The translations under genes and the position numbers were made by a program. Of a DNA stretch of 37,881 bases, positions 28,461 to 37,881 are shown in pieces; the first letter of the stretch is position 1; each line of letters opens with the position of its first letter. The stretch is from Flavobacteriales bacterium (GTDB taxonomy: Bacteria; Bacteroidota; Bacteroidia; Flavobacteriales; Flavobacteriaceae): NCBI GenBank assembly GCA_024229195.1, contig JAAESS010000342.1, forward strand, positions 1 to 37,881. The letters are read 5' to 3'. The notes beneath the pieces were generated by a model. It made no database searches and was not told the origin of the DNA. It saw only the letters and a list, made by a program, of their open reading frames with translations.

Positions 28461-29570
28461 CTACTTATTATCAACAATTTCTAATTGAAATAAAAGATCA
28501 GCGTTGGGAGGGATAACTCCTCTGGATCCTTGTTCACCATATGCGAGATGTGATGGAATAATTAATAAAACCTTATCACCAAAATTCATATTCTGAAGGC
28601 CTTCTTTAAATCCAGGAATTAAACTGGCATCAGGGCTGTAATCCATTTCTACAGGTTGATACATATTCATTTGATCTCTTCTCCTGTCATACTTTCCACA
28701 TACCTCAGCAATCTCTTTAATATTACTGTCAAATAAATCACCCGACATAAAATACCCCGCGTAATTGACATTAACTTTCGATCCAATAGTCGGCTTTACA
28801 CCACTACCCTCAGTAATTGATATGATTTTCAAACCTGAAGGAAGCGTTACTGCAGATGCTTCATTGTCTGTTACAAACTGCAAAATTTCCTTTTTATGAT
28901 TATCTTTCTGTTCCTGCGCTAATCGCTGCCTTTCCTCAATTTCCCCAAAATAACTGATGAATTCAGCTCCTGCATCAAATTCTTTGGCTTTTTTCCCAAC
29001 TTTAATGATCTTTATATTGAGTATCAAATCATCCTGAGCCATTGAATCAACGACCTCTTGACCTTGCACTACATAACCAAAAACCGAATGCTTTCCATCC
29101 AAAAATTTTGTTTCTTTATGTGTAATGAAAAACTGAGAACCATTGGTGTCTGGTCCGGAATTAGCCATAGATAAAATTCCTGGTCCGTCATGCGAAAGCA
29201 TCAAGTCACCATTTTCATCCATAGGAAATTCATCTTCAAATTTATAACCTGGATTACCTGAACCGTTACCTCTCGGATCACCTCCCTGAATCATAAAGTC
29301 TTCGACAATTCTATGAAATTTCAATCCATCATAAAACTTCATATCCTTATATTGTTCATCAACATAAGGGTTTGTTCCCTCAGCTAGCGAAACAAAATTA
29401 GCCACTGTAATTGGAGTAATTTCATACTCCAGTTTTAACAAAATATCTCCTTTATCTGTTTGAAGATCTGCATAAATCCCATCATCTAGGTCAGCATATT
29501 TTGTACTTTTACAAGCAACTGAACTAATTAAAAGAACGAGTAGGATAGAATTAATTATTCTCATTTTCAC
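28461..29570 (-). CDS. Peptidyl-prolyl isomerase lipoprotein, cyclophilin-FKBP fusion
   Basis: Lipobox ISSVAC; cyclophilin motifs FHRIVEDFMIQGGDPRGNGSGNPGY and NGSQFFITH; C-terminal FKBP VNVNYAGYFMSGDLFDS...PGFKEGLQNMNFGDKVLLIIPSHLAYGEQG. Confidence 0.95.
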   Translation of the reverse strand: MKMRIINSILLVLLISSVACKSTKYADLDDGIYADLQTDKGDILLKLEYEITPITVANFVSLAEGTNPYVDEQYKDMKFYDGLKFHRIVEDFMIQGGDPRGNGSGNPGYKFEDEFPMDENGDLMLSHDGPGILSMANSGPDTNGSQFFITHKETKFLDGKHSVFGYVVQGQEVVDSMAQDDLILNIKIIKVGKKAKEFDAGAEFISYFGEIEERQRLAQEQKDNHKKEILQFVTDNEASAVTLPSGLKIISITEGSGVKPTIGSKVNVNYAGYFMSGDLFDSNIKEIAEVCGKYDRRRDQMNMYQPVEMDYSPDASLIPGFKEGLQNMNFGDKVLLIIPSHLAYGEQGSRGVIPPNADLLFQLEIVDNK

Positions 29571-30102
29571 TTAATTTATTAATTTTTAATAGTTGAACTG
29601 TATAGGTTAAAGGTTGGTTCGGTTTGATAATATCATTTCCGGTATATCCGTAGGCCTTATGAGAAGGAAACAAAAAAGTTACTGTCTCACCTTCCTTCAT
29701 TAATTTAAATCCGTCATGAAGACCGGCAATCAAATCTTCTTTATCAATTATATAGCTCTTGGTACCAAGATCTTCTTTTGAATAAAGAATTGTATTATCT
29801 AAACTTTTGATCTCATGACTATAAAAGACTACATCTCCCGTTTTTGCTATATAGTCCTCAGATGAAACTTCAACATCGTAGTAATACCAGAATCCGTATT
29901 CAGAACTCGTGTATTGGTGAAGACTGTCTGCTTTCATTTTCTGCAATAAAATTGCATTTTCTGCTTTATTGAGTAGTTTATTCCTCTCTATGGATTCACT
30001 CATAAAAGAGCTGGTTTTTCTGACAATCGGCTTTCTGGCTTCAGGATTTGAACAAGAAGAAAAAACTGAAACAAAAATCAAGATGAGGGCTAAATATTTC
30101 AT
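29551..30102 (-). CDS. gldI: Gliding motility-associated FKBP-type isomerase GldI
   Basis: Lipobox SVFSSC; FKBP-like C-terminus GLHDGFKLMKEGETVTFLFPSHKAYGYTG; overlaps both neighbours. Confidence 0.88.
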   Translation of the reverse strand: MKYLALILIFVSVFSSCSNPEARKPIVRKTSSFMSESIERNKLLNKAENAILLQKMKADSLHQYTSSEYGFWYYYDVEVSSEDYIAKTGDVVFYSHEIKSLDNTILYSKEDLGTKSYIIDKEDLIAGLHDGFKLMKEGETVTFLFPSHKAYGYTGNDIIKPNQPLTYTVQLLKINKLSENENN

Positions 30103-31124
30103 GATGACATGGTTAATTCATTAGTTAATGAAGGTAATAAGTTGACGAATTTTTGTACGGTTTCATTTAAGGAAAGTTCACTTCTTCCTCCTGCTGCATT
30201 CACATGACCTCCCCCATTAAAATGATTCCGAGCAAATTCATTAACAGAAAATTCTCCAACCGATCTAAACGAAATTTTTATGATTTTTTGTTTCCTGTCT
30301 TCAATGAAAATAGCAGCAAACATTACATTTTTAATTGAAAGTGCATAATTCACAAAACCTTCTGTATCCCCGCGCTGAAACTTATACCTGTTAAGCTCAC
30401 CTTGTGACAAGGTGATATAAGCAGTGTGAAATTTATCCAAAACGACCATATTATCGAGTGCCCGCCCCAATAACTGCATTCGATTATAGGTGTTCACATC
30501 ATGAATTCTGTTATAAATATCAGCATTATTGGCTCCTTTATCCAATAGGTTTGCGACCACTTTGTGCGTTGCGCTGGTCGTTGCAGGAAATCTAAAAGAA
30601 CCTGTATCGGTTAGGATGCCAGCATAAAGGCAAGTGGCTATATCATTATCGATGGATTCTTTCATGCCTAATCTGTCGATAAATTGGTAGATCATCTCAC
30701 TTGTCGAACTCATACTCGAATTAACAAATGAAAACTCAGCATATTCATCGGGTTGCTGATGGTGATCAATCATGACAAAAATTGGATGAATTTCTTCCAT
30801 AACCGGCGCCATAACTTCACCTAATCGATGAAAAGCATTAAAATCCAATGTAAAAACCAGTTCTGCCGCATGTAAAATTTCTTTGCCCTTTTCCTGATTC
30901 CCTTCAAATATTTCAATTTGATCTTCACCGGGCAACCATTTCAAAAACCCGGGGCAATCATTGGGAGATACAACGGTCACCTCATGACCCTTTTTTATGA
31001 GAAACCAATATAGTCCAAGGCTAGAACCATAGGCATCTCCATCGGGATTTCTATGGGTAACAATAGCTATTTTTTTAGGTTCGGAAAGTACTTGCTTTAA
31101 GCGTTCAAACTCGGCTTCATTCAT
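30099..31124 (-). CDS. nrnA: DHH/DHHA1 family oligoribonuclease/pAp phosphatase (NrnA-like)
   Basis: THRNPDGDAYGSSLGL, VMIDHHQQPD, GGGHVNAAGG motifs. Confidence 0.92.
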   Translation of the reverse strand: MNEAEFERLKQVLSEPKKIAIVTHRNPDGDAYGSSLGLYWFLIKKGHEVTVVSPNDCPGFLKWLPGEDQIEIFEGNQEKGKEILHAAELVFTLDFNAFHRLGEVMAPVMEEIHPIFVMIDHHQQPDEYAEFSFVNSSMSSTSEMIYQFIDRLGMKESIDNDIATCLYAGILTDTGSFRFPATTSATHKVVANLLDKGANNADIYNRIHDVNTYNRMQLLGRALDNMVVLDKFHTAYITLSQGELNRYKFQRGDTEGFVNYALSIKNVMFAAIFIEDRKQKIIKISFRSVGEFSVNEFARNHFNGGGHVNAAGGRSELSLNETVQKFVNLLPSLTNELTMSS

Positions 31125-31387
31125 AGTTTGCGAATATACAATAAAAATAATATTATCATTCTTTTTTACACTCTTTCAAATCCTATTTTAGCCTTTCTAT
31201 TTTTCAAACTAAAAAGGATCACATTGATATAATAAATATTAGGTCTTTGCATCATGATAAAAGTTCCCTCTCTGAATTATAAAGTCATGGATTTAAAAAT
31301 GGAGACATAAACTTTTTAGAATGAAGCATTTTTTAATTCTTTTTAAAAAAAATGCCTAGTTAAATAGTCATTAAACTTCAAAAAAAG

Positions 31388-31395
31388 TATTTTTG
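31388..31395 (+). promoter_or_regulatory. Putative -7 element for ndk (TATTTTTG)
   Basis: TAnnTTTG match 26 nt upstream of the ATG. Confidence 0.45.
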
Positions 31396-31421
31396 CGGAA
31401 AATTATTGAAATTTAAATAAT

Positions 31422-31841
31422 ATGGCAACAAATAGAACATTTACAATGCTGAAACCTGATTCACTTGAAAAAGGTAACACAGGTGCAATTTTAGAAAAGA
31501 TCAGCGCTTCAGGTTTTAAGATCATCGCAATGAAACAAACTCAGATGAGCAAAAGGGATGCAGAGACTTTTTACGCGATTCACAGTGAAAGACCTTTTTT
31601 TGGTGATCTAGTCGAATATATGACTAGAGGTCCTATTGTCGCAGCTATACTTGAAAAGGATAATGCGGTAGAAGATTTTAGAACGCTTATTGGAGCGACT
31701 AATCCAGAAGATGCAGCAGACGGAACAATCAGAAAATTATATGCAAGCTCGATCAGTGAAAATGCAGTTCATGGTTCGGATAGCGATGACAACGCAGCAA
31801 TTGAGGGTTCCTTTCATTTTTCAGGAAGAGAAATTTTCTAA
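31422..31841 (+). CDS. ndk: Nucleoside diphosphate kinase
   Basis: [52 protein letters not shown] (active-site His). Confidence 0.97.
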   Translation: MATNRTFTMLKPDSLEKGNTGAILEKISASGFKIIAMKQTQMSKRDAETFYAIHSERPFFGDLVEYMTRGPIVAAILEKDNAVEDFRTLIGATNPEDAADGTIRKLYASSISENAVHGSDSDDNAAIEGSFHFSGREIF

Positions 31842-31860
31842 ATATAAATTCATAAAAAAA

Positions 31861-31877
31861 ACCGCCTTAATGGCGGT
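31861..31877. terminator. Bidirectional terminator between ndk and the DUF721 gene
   Basis: ACCGCC-TTAAT-GGCGGT with A and T tracts. Confidence 0.9.
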
Positions 31878-31911
31878 TTTTTTGTTTTATAGAGGTCTAA
31901 TCAACCTTTTC

Positions 31912-32208
31912 TTATATCCATTTTATCGCTGTTATCTTCAAGTTTCCCAAAGATTCATCCATCATTCGAACAATTTTATCCTGGCCATACTGTAATTCTT
32001 CACGTAAAGCAGACGAATTCAATTTGACAAAAATAGTCTGGTTCTTGATACTGACTGATTCTGTATAATTCGCGACACCTGCGCCCATTACTTCTTTCCA
32101 GGCCTCTTTTACATATATCTGATCCATTCCTTTTTGCAACTTATTCTCTTGCAGCATCTGTGGAATCAGATCTTTCAATTTATTTGTATCATTTTCTCTT
32201 TTGCTCAT
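31912..32208 (-). CDS. DUF721 / DciA-like protein
   Basis: WKEVMGAGVANYTESVSIKNQTIFVKLNSSALREELQYGQDKIVRMMDE; next to recF as is usual for this family. Confidence 0.85.
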   Translation of the reverse strand: MSKRENDTNKLKDLIPQMLQENKLQKGMDQIYVKEAWKEVMGAGVANYTESVSIKNQTIFVKLNSSALREELQYGQDKIVRMMDESLGNLKITAIKWI

Positions 32209-32216
32209 ATCTACAA

Positions 32217-33314
32217 CTATAGGCCAAACATTTTATAGGACTGCCCTGTTTCTTTGATCAAGGCTTCGGTTCTTACATCATGTGTATCAGTGATAAACAA
32301 TTGTCCAAAACTATCATCATTGACCAAATGCAGCAGCTGTCCAACCCGCTGATCATCTAATTTATCAAATATATCATCAAGTAACAAAATTGGTTTGACT
32401 TTTGATTTTTTAGTGATAAAATCAAACTGTGCCAACTTCAGAGCGATCAAAAATGATTTCTGCTGACCTTGAGATCCAATTTTTTTTACAGGATGCTCAT
32501 TGATCTGGAAAAGAAGGTCATCTTTATGGATTCCTGCAGATGAATATTGTAACATCTTATCCCTTTCCAACTGCTGTTGAAGCAATGTTCTGAAATCTGT
32601 ATGCTCCAATTGAGTTTTGTACGAAAAGGAAACTTCCTCCTTTAAATTATCTGCTGATGACTTTTCAATGATATGACTGTAACGCTTATTAAATATGGGT
32701 GTAAACTCTTTAATAAAAGCTTTTCGTTTTTCAAATATTCGCAATCCAAACTCACCTAGTTGCTCATCATAGATCTCAAGATTATCTTTATCAAATGTGA
32801 AATTCGCCGCAAAATACTTTAATAATGAATTTCTTTGGCTAATTGTTTTATTATAAGAAATTAGGTCTTGAAAGTATTCCTTATCATTCATGGAAATAAT
32901 CATATCCATAAATTTTCGTCTAAATTCACTCCCTTCACTAATCAGGTTAGTATCTGAAGGTGAAATGATGACGATAGGAATCAAACCGAAATGATCTGAT
33001 AATTTTTCATAGACCTTTCCATTCCTTTTGACAACTTTTTTATGCCCTTTTTTAAGACTGCAATGAATATGTTCTTCTCTGTTCTCCTTTCTATAAATAC
33101 CATCCAAAACAAAAAAATCCTTTGAATGCTTAATGTTTTGCGAGGCCACGGGATTGAAATAACCTTTTGTATGAGACAAATAATAAATCGCATCCAAGAC
33201 ATTTGTTTTTCCTACCCCATTGTTTCCCACGAGGCAATTGATCTTCTGATCAAAACGAAATGATCTATTAGAAAAATTTTTAAAGTTGATCAATGAAATA
33301 CTTTCTAAAAACAT
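32217..33314 (-). CDS. recF: DNA replication and repair protein RecF
   Basis: [40 protein letters not shown] Walker [29 protein letters not shown] Walker B. Confidence 0.96.
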   Translation of the reverse strand: MFLESISLINFKNFSNRSFRFDQKINCLVGNNGVGKTNVLDAIYYLSHTKGYFNPVASQNIKHSKDFFVLDGIYRKENREEHIHCSLKKGHKKVVKRNGKVYEKLSDHFGLIPIVIISPSDTNLISEGSEFRRKFMDMIISMNDKEYFQDLISYNKTISQRNSLLKYFAANFTFDKDNLEIYDEQLGEFGLRIFEKRKAFIKEFTPIFNKRYSHIIEKSSADNLKEEVSFSYKTQLEHTDFRTLLQQQLERDKMLQYSSAGIHKDDLLFQINEHPVKKIGSQGQQKSFLIALKLAQFDFITKKSKVKPILLLDDIFDKLDDQRVGQLLHLVNDDSFGQLFITDTHDVRTEALIKETGQSYKMFGL

Positions 33315-33373
33315 AAATAAAATACTTGTAATTGTCTGAACACATCCATGGAGTCGGACACTTTTCTTATCCC

Positions 33374-33408
33374 TTAAAAAAATTAGTTACTAACTAATTA
33401 ATTTTTAA
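33374..33408. repeat. Large palindrome in the recF/TPR divergent intergenic region
   Basis: AATTAGTTA-C-TAACTAATT (33381-33399) flanked by TTAAAAA / TTTTTAA with a 2-nt bulge. Confidence 0.8.
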
Positions 33409-33499
33409 CTATTTAAACCCTACTCCGATTCAAAGAAGAGAACCTTACAAAAAAACAAAAATTAAGTTTAAATTAAGTTAATAATTTGAATAAAAATTT

Positions 33500-33507
33500 T
33501 ATTTTTG
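33500..33507 (+). promoter_or_regulatory. Putative -7 element (TATTTTTG) for the TPR gene
   Basis: TAnnTTTG match 19 nt upstream of the ATG. Confidence 0.45.
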
Positions 33508-33526
33508 CGCTTTAATAAAATCACGG

Positions 33527-34291
33527 ATGGCGACTTATAAAAAAAGAGGAAATAAAGTAAAGAAGGGTAATCAATCAAAGATTGAAGATCAAAGTACAAC
33601 GGCTGAGGTCTTTAATACATTAGATGAAACTGCTTCAAGATCCGAGCAATGGGTTGAAAAGAATCAAAAGATCATTTTCACAGGATTAATTGCAGTAGCA
33701 GGTATTATTCTTGCATTTTTAGCTTACAACAAATATATCGTTGAACCTAAAGAGAAGGAAGCAGCTGATGAACTTGCATTTCCAAAAAGATATTTTGAAG
33801 AGGCTCAAAATACGAGCGTTTCTGTTGATTCTCTATTTAACTTGAGTTTGAATGGCTCTGATGGTAAATATGGTCTGATCGATATTGTTGACAATTACGG
33901 TAGCACCAAAGCTGGAAATCTTGCCAAATATATGAGTGGTATTGCTTTTCTAAAGACAGGAGACTATGAAAATGCTATTCAGTACTTAAGTGATTTCTCT
34001 TCAGAGGATGAGATGCTTTCAGCTCTTGCAAAAGGGAACATCGGAGATGCATTTGTAGAAATAGAGCAACCTGAAGATGCTTTGCAATATTATGTAGAGG
34101 CTGCGAATATAAAGGACAATAATTTTACTTCACCATTATACTTATTCAGAGCTGGAAATATAGCCATGGAATTGGGTCAATTTGATGATGCAGAAAGATA
34201 TTACACAAAAATCAAAGACGACTATTCTAAATCTGAAGAGGCCAAAAATATCTCAATATACATACAGAGAGCTAAGTTGGCCCAAAACTAA
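33527..34291 (+). CDS. Membrane-anchored tetratricopeptide-repeat protein
   Basis: Single TM (IIFTGLIAVAGIILAFLAYNKYIV) then TPR-like repeats. Confidence 0.85.
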   Translation: MATYKKRGNKVKKGNQSKIEDQSTTAEVFNTLDETASRSEQWVEKNQKIIFTGLIAVAGIILAFLAYNKYIVEPKEKEAADELAFPKRYFEEAQNTSVSVDSLFNLSLNGSDGKYGLIDIVDNYGSTKAGNLAKYMSGIAFLKTGDYENAIQYLSDFSSEDEMLSALAKGNIGDAFVEIEQPEDALQYYVEAANIKDNNFTSPLYLFRAGNIAMELGQFDDAERYYTKIKDDYSKSEEAKNISIYIQRAKLAQN

Positions 34292-34297
34292 ATTCTG

Positions 34298-34780
34298 ATG
34301 GCGACGACAAATCTTTCCTTATACGACAGTGAAAGCATTCCGGATGCTTCAGCCTATCGATTTGGTCTTGTCGTTTCTGAATGGAATCCTGAGATCACTC
34401 AAAATCTTTATGAAGGGGCACTCGCAACTTTGTTAAAACACGGAGCGCTTGCTGAAAATGTAACAGGTATAAAGGTTCCAGGTAGTTTTGAGCTTGTATA
34501 TGCTTGTAAACAGTTACTTTCGAATAAAAAACTGGATGCGGTCATTGCCATTGGAAATGTGATCAAAGGTGAAACGGAGCATTTTACTTTTGTATGCGAA
34601 GGTGTTACCCAAGGTATCAAGGATCTTAATTTACAATTCGATACGCCAACTATTTTTTGCGTATTGACAGATCATCACAAGCAACAATCAATTGACAGAT
34701 CTGGCGGAAAGCACGGGAACAAGGGTATAGAATGTGCTGTTGCGGCTATTAAAATGGCTGATCTAAAAAATCAACTTTAG
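34298..34780 (+). CDS. ribH: 6,7-dimethyl-8-ribityllumazine synthase
   Basis: VVSEWNPEIT, KVPGSFELVYACKQLL, IGNVIKGETEHFTFVCEGVTQGI, GGKHGNKGIECA. Confidence 0.96.
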   Translation: MATTNLSLYDSESIPDASAYRFGLVVSEWNPEITQNLYEGALATLLKHGALAENVTGIKVPGSFELVYACKQLLSNKKLDAVIAIGNVIKGETEHFTFVCEGVTQGIKDLNLQFDTPTIFCVLTDHHKQQSIDRSGGKHGNKGIECAVAAIKMADLKNQL

Positions 34781-34875
34781 GTTTTCTCCTCAGCAACTTA
34801 TCCGTTTTTAACAGAACTTTATTTGACCAGCTGATCTTATTTTTTTAATTTTGTTTATCCTTCAAAGGAAGCACT

Positions 34876-35166
34876 ATGTTCGGAAATGCTTTTAAACCAA
34901 GAGCCCATTATGTATTTAATTACAAACCTCGTTATTATGACGAGCGCAAAGAGCGATTGGCAATATTAAAGGAAAAGTATGAGAATAAGGATGAGGCTCC
35001 AAAGGATATCCCAAAGATTTCCCTTTCAAAAGACCATCTAAAATCAAGTTGGCAAAGACATAAAAAAGTCTCTTCTAATAGAGCTGTTAACAAAAGACTT
35101 GCTATTATTATAACTATCTTAGTGGGAATTTTAGCCTATTTATTTGAAATGCATAAACTGTTTTAA
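34876..35166 (+). CDS. Small conserved membrane protein
   Basis: 96 aa, basic N-terminus, one C-terminal TM; ends at the mutL start (TAATG). Confidence 0.75.
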   Translation: MFGNAFKPRAHYVFNYKPRYYDERKERLAILKEKYENKDEAPKDIPKISLSKDHLKSSWQRHKKVSSNRAVNKRLAIIITILVGILAYLFEMHKLF

Positions 35167-37022
35167 TGTCAGATTTCATTCAATTACTTCCCGATAATGT
35201 AGCCAACCAAATTGCTGCAGGAGAGGTTGTTCAGCGTCCTGCTTCAGTTGTAAAGGAGTTACTTGAAAATGCAGTAGATGCAGGTGCTACCAACATCCAG
35301 TTAATCGTAAAGGATGCCGGACGTTCACTGATACAGGTCATCGATAATGGAAATGGTATGAGTGCTATTGATGCAAAAATGGCTTTTGAAAGACATGCTA
35401 CATCAAAAATTGAATCTGCCAACGACCTCTACAATTTGCATACCAACGGATTCAGAGGGGAAGCCCTGGCCTCTATAGCAGCTATTGCTCATGTAGTTTT
35501 AAAAACTAAAACCAAGGAAGACGAATTGGGTATTGAAATCAAGATCAATGGTGGTGATTTGATCAGTCAGCAACCCTCGTCCACACCTGTTGGCTCTAAT
35601 TTTGAAGTCAAAAATCTTTTTTACAATATCCCTGCCAGAAGAAATTTTTTAAAATCAAATTCAATTGAGACCAGACATATCTTAGATGCCTTTCAACGGG
35701 TTGCACTGACCTATCCTAAAATAGCATTTTCGCTGGTGCATAATGAAAATGAACTTTTTAAATTGCCGGCAGGTTTATCTAAACAATGGAATGCAAATAC
35801 AAGACAGCGTGTGATCAACATCATGGGTAAGTCAACCAATGAAAAACTCGTTCCGATCAGTGAGGAAACAGATATATTGAAAATAAATGGTTTTATTACC
35901 AAACCATCGTATGCCAAGAAGAAAAAAGGGGAGCAATTCTTTTTTGTAAACAATCGATTTATTAAAAGTCCATATCTCCATCATGCTGTGATGGGTGCTT
36001 ATGAAGGATTATTAAGTCAAGGATACCATCCCTCCTATTTCCTTTACCTTGAAGTACCCCCAGCCAGCATAGACATCAATATACATCCTACTAAAACAGA
36101 GGTGAAATTTGATAATGAACGTGATTTATACGCAATCATTCGATCAACGATCAAGCACAGCCTGGGGCAGTACAATGTTTCTCCAAGTCTAGATTTTGAT
36201 CGAGACTCCAGTCTTGACACTCCTTATGCCTATAAGGATAAAGCTTATATGAGTACTCCTTCTATCAAAATAGATCAGGATTTTAATCCTTTCAAGACGG
36301 ATGACTATTCAAAATCCAAGCAACAAAGAACATCTGATAATCTTCAATGGGAGGCATTATATGTAAATGACCATCCAGAAAAAGAATTGATCAACAATAT
36401 TACAGTTGATATGGATAATGTGACACAGGAGTTATTTGAAGAGACTCAGGAGGCAACAGCAGTCAAAACATTTCAGGTTCAATTAAAATATATTGCCAGT
36501 TCGATTAAATCAGGTATGGTATTAATAGATCAAAATGCCGCACATCAAAGAATTCTTTATGAGGAGTATTTGACCAAAATAACCTTGGAAGGAATCGGTC
36601 ATCAACAATTGTTATTTCCATTAAAAGTCAATATCAGTAAAAATGATATGATCATTGTAGGCCAAATACAACAGGATCTGAAAAGTGCCGGTTTTAATAT
36701 TTTTGAAATTCAAGAGGAAGCGCTGGTATTAGATTCTATCCCCACTACTATTACTGAAAAAGAGGTAATTGGGGTTCTGGAAACACTCATTGAAAATTTC
36801 AAAAATGAAGTTCCTGACTCTAGTTTTAGCCAGATTGATTTGATTACCAAAAGCTTGGCAAAAAGTCTTGCTATTAAAGTTGGTACACCATTAAATAATA
36901 AAGAGCAAGAAAATATTTTAAATAAATTATTTTCCTGTAAGGAGCCAAATTATTCACCATTTGGCAAACAAACATATGTAACCTTGTCTTTACAAGACTT
37001 GGAAGAAAAATTTAATTTATAA
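35166..37022 (+). CDS. mutL: DNA mismatch repair protein MutL
   Basis: GHKL ATPase motifs (IAAGEVVQRPASVVKELLENAVDAGAT, NGFRGEALASIAAI); divergent C-terminal endonuclease motifs. Confidence 0.96.
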   Translation: MSDFIQLLPDNVANQIAAGEVVQRPASVVKELLENAVDAGATNIQLIVKDAGRSLIQVIDNGNGMSAIDAKMAFERHATSKIESANDLYNLHTNGFRGEALASIAAIAHVVLKTKTKEDELGIEIKINGGDLISQQPSSTPVGSNFEVKNLFYNIPARRNFLKSNSIETRHILDAFQRVALTYPKIAFSLVHNENELFKLPAGLSKQWNANTRQRVINIMGKSTNEKLVPISEETDILKINGFITKPSYAKKKKGEQFFFVNNRFIKSPYLHHAVMGAYEGLLSQGYHPSYFLYLEVPPASIDINIHPTKTEVKFDNERDLYAIIRSTIKHSLGQYNVSPSLDFDRDSSLDTPYAYKDKAYMSTPSIKIDQDFNPFKTDDYSKSKQQRTSDNLQWEALYVNDHPEKELINNITVDMDNVTQELFEETQEATAVKTFQVQLKYIASSIKSGMVLIDQNAAHQRILYEEYLTKITLEGIGHQQLLFPLKVNISKNDMIIVGQIQQDLKSAGFNIFEIQEEALVLDSIPTTITEKEVIGVLETLIENFKNEVPDSSFSQIDLITKSLAKSLAIKVGTPLNNKEQENILNKLFSCKEPNYSPFGKQTYVTLSLQDLEEKFNL

Positions 37023-37027
37023 TTCTC

Positions 37028-37765
37028 ATGGGCAAATTAACAGAAGCCATCAAACATTTGATCATATTAAATGTTATTTTTTTTGCAGCAAGTTCCTTTT
37101 TCGGATTGAATCTTGGCAATTGGCTGGCTTTATATTTTCCAAAAAATGAACACTTTGGTTTTTGGCAATTTGTATCTCACATGTTTTTGCATGGAGGATT
37201 TATGCACATTTTGTTCAACATGTATGCTCTTTGGGCCTTTGGCTCACCGCTTGAGCAAATGTGGGGTAGAAACAAATTTTTATTCTTTTACTTATCAACA
37301 GGTATAGGAGCAGGTCTTATTTACACTGCTGTAAATTATTTTCAATTCAACAGTATCTACAACGATTTAATTGCAGTTGGTCTCCAGCCGGGAGATATTC
37401 AGAATCTGCTCGAATCGGGAAGGTATAATTCTGGAATTTTAGACCAAATTCCTGAAAAAAAATTATCTGAAATCTACCAAATATACAATACTCCTGCAGT
37501 AGGAGCTTCAGGTGCGATCTATGGGGTTTTAGTGGCTTTTGGAATGAGTTTTCCTAATGCGAAACTAGCCTTGATTTTTATTCCAGTACCTATCGCAGCG
37601 AAATATTTTATCCCGGTATTGATCGGACTAGATCTCTTTTCGGGAGTTACCGGTTTTTCTATTTTCGGCCAAGGCATAGCACATTTCGCCCATGTTGGTG
37701 GTGCCATAATAGGATTTATTATGATGAAATATTGGGAAAAGAATCAATTCAAAAGGTGGAACTAA
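37028..37765 (+). CDS. Rhomboid family intramembrane serine protease
   Basis: HMFLHGGFMHILFNMYALWAFG, VGASGAIYGVL (Ser), HFAHVGGAIIGF (His). Confidence 0.94.
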   Translation: MGKLTEAIKHLIILNVIFFAASSFFGLNLGNWLALYFPKNEHFGFWQFVSHMFLHGGFMHILFNMYALWAFGSPLEQMWGRNKFLFFYLSTGIGAGLIYTAVNYFQFNSIYNDLIAVGLQPGDIQNLLESGRYNSGILDQIPEKKLSEIYQIYNTPAVGASGAIYGVLVAFGMSFPNAKLALIFIPVPIAAKYFIPVLIGLDLFSGVTGFSIFGQGIAHFAHVGGAIIGFIMMKYWEKNQFKRWN

Positions 37766-37778
37766 CAAGCGTAGAATT

Positions 37779-37881
37779 ATGAATTGGATAACAAATCTTT
37801 ACCACAATTTTCTTTCCAGAAGTATCGTAGAAAGAATCATTTTAATTAATGTGGCGCTTTTTGTTCTTACCTACCTTTTTA
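37779..37881 (+). CDS. Partial CDS at window end, possibly a second rhomboid-family protein
   Basis: ATG at 37779: MNWITNLYHNFLSRSIVERIILINVALFVLTYLF, TM-like N-terminus directly after a rhomboid gene. Confidence 0.55.
   Translation, partial: MNWITNLYHNFLSRSIVERIILINVALFVLTYLF

Noticed and set aside
31690-31995. 101-aa plus-strand ORF overlapping the ndk 3' end and the DUF721 gene
   Set aside because: Alternate frame that runs through a strong terminator (31861-31877).
36481-37022. Idea that the mutL 3' end is frameshifted
   Set aside because: The reading frame is continuous and C-terminal sequence looks conserved in style (FSCKEPNYSPFGKQTYVTL), so divergence rather than damage is more likely.
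1-37881. CRISPR arrays, prophage, insertion sequences, toxin-antitoxin or defence islands
   Set aside because: No regularly spaced repeats, transposase or integrase motifs, phage structural genes or defence-type domains seen; gene content is core metabolic, repair and respiratory.

Overview
This 37.9 kb window looks like a chromosomal segment from a Bacteroidota bacterium, probably Flavobacteriia: AT-rich, TAnnTTTG-type -7 boxes, gldI, a fused ccoNO, and bshB1. It is mostly housekeeping and respiratory DNA. I see no CRISPR array, prophage or convincing intact mobile element. Main blocks: (1) the pntA tail and pntB; (2) a conserved 486-aa protein of unknown function; (3) bcp divergent from nth; (4) an ECF-type sigma factor with an unlisted 46-aa ORF downstream; (5) uvrA; (6) tRNA-His(GTG) with a textbook Bacteroidota promoter and terminator; (7) a minus-strand thiol/amino-acid group (bshB1, transsulfuration enzyme, ggt, acpH); (8) rocD with a structured leader; (9) a cbb3 oxidase locus (Crp/Fnr regulator, ccoI, ccoS, fused ccoNO, ccoQ, ccoP, ccoG, ccoH/fixH, TauE/SafE protein) followed by two tandem PPK2 genes; (10) lgt, yidD, cysS; (11) nrnA-gldI-cyclophilin/FKBP fusion; (12) ndk, DUF721/DciA-like, recF; (13) a TPR protein, ribH, small membrane protein, mutL and tandem rhomboids. 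Best second-look items: a Crp/Fnr-spaced perfect palindrome upstream of the cbb3 operon; a TauE/SafE gene with no canonical start codon (TAATT where TAATG is expected); a cysteine-free Nth; a MutL that appears to lack the endonuclease metal site; concentric inverted repeats in the recF/TPR intergenic region; tandem PPK2 genes in the oxidase locus; and the unlisted 46-aa ORF after the sigma factor. All homology statements come from reading the sequence; no database search was run.
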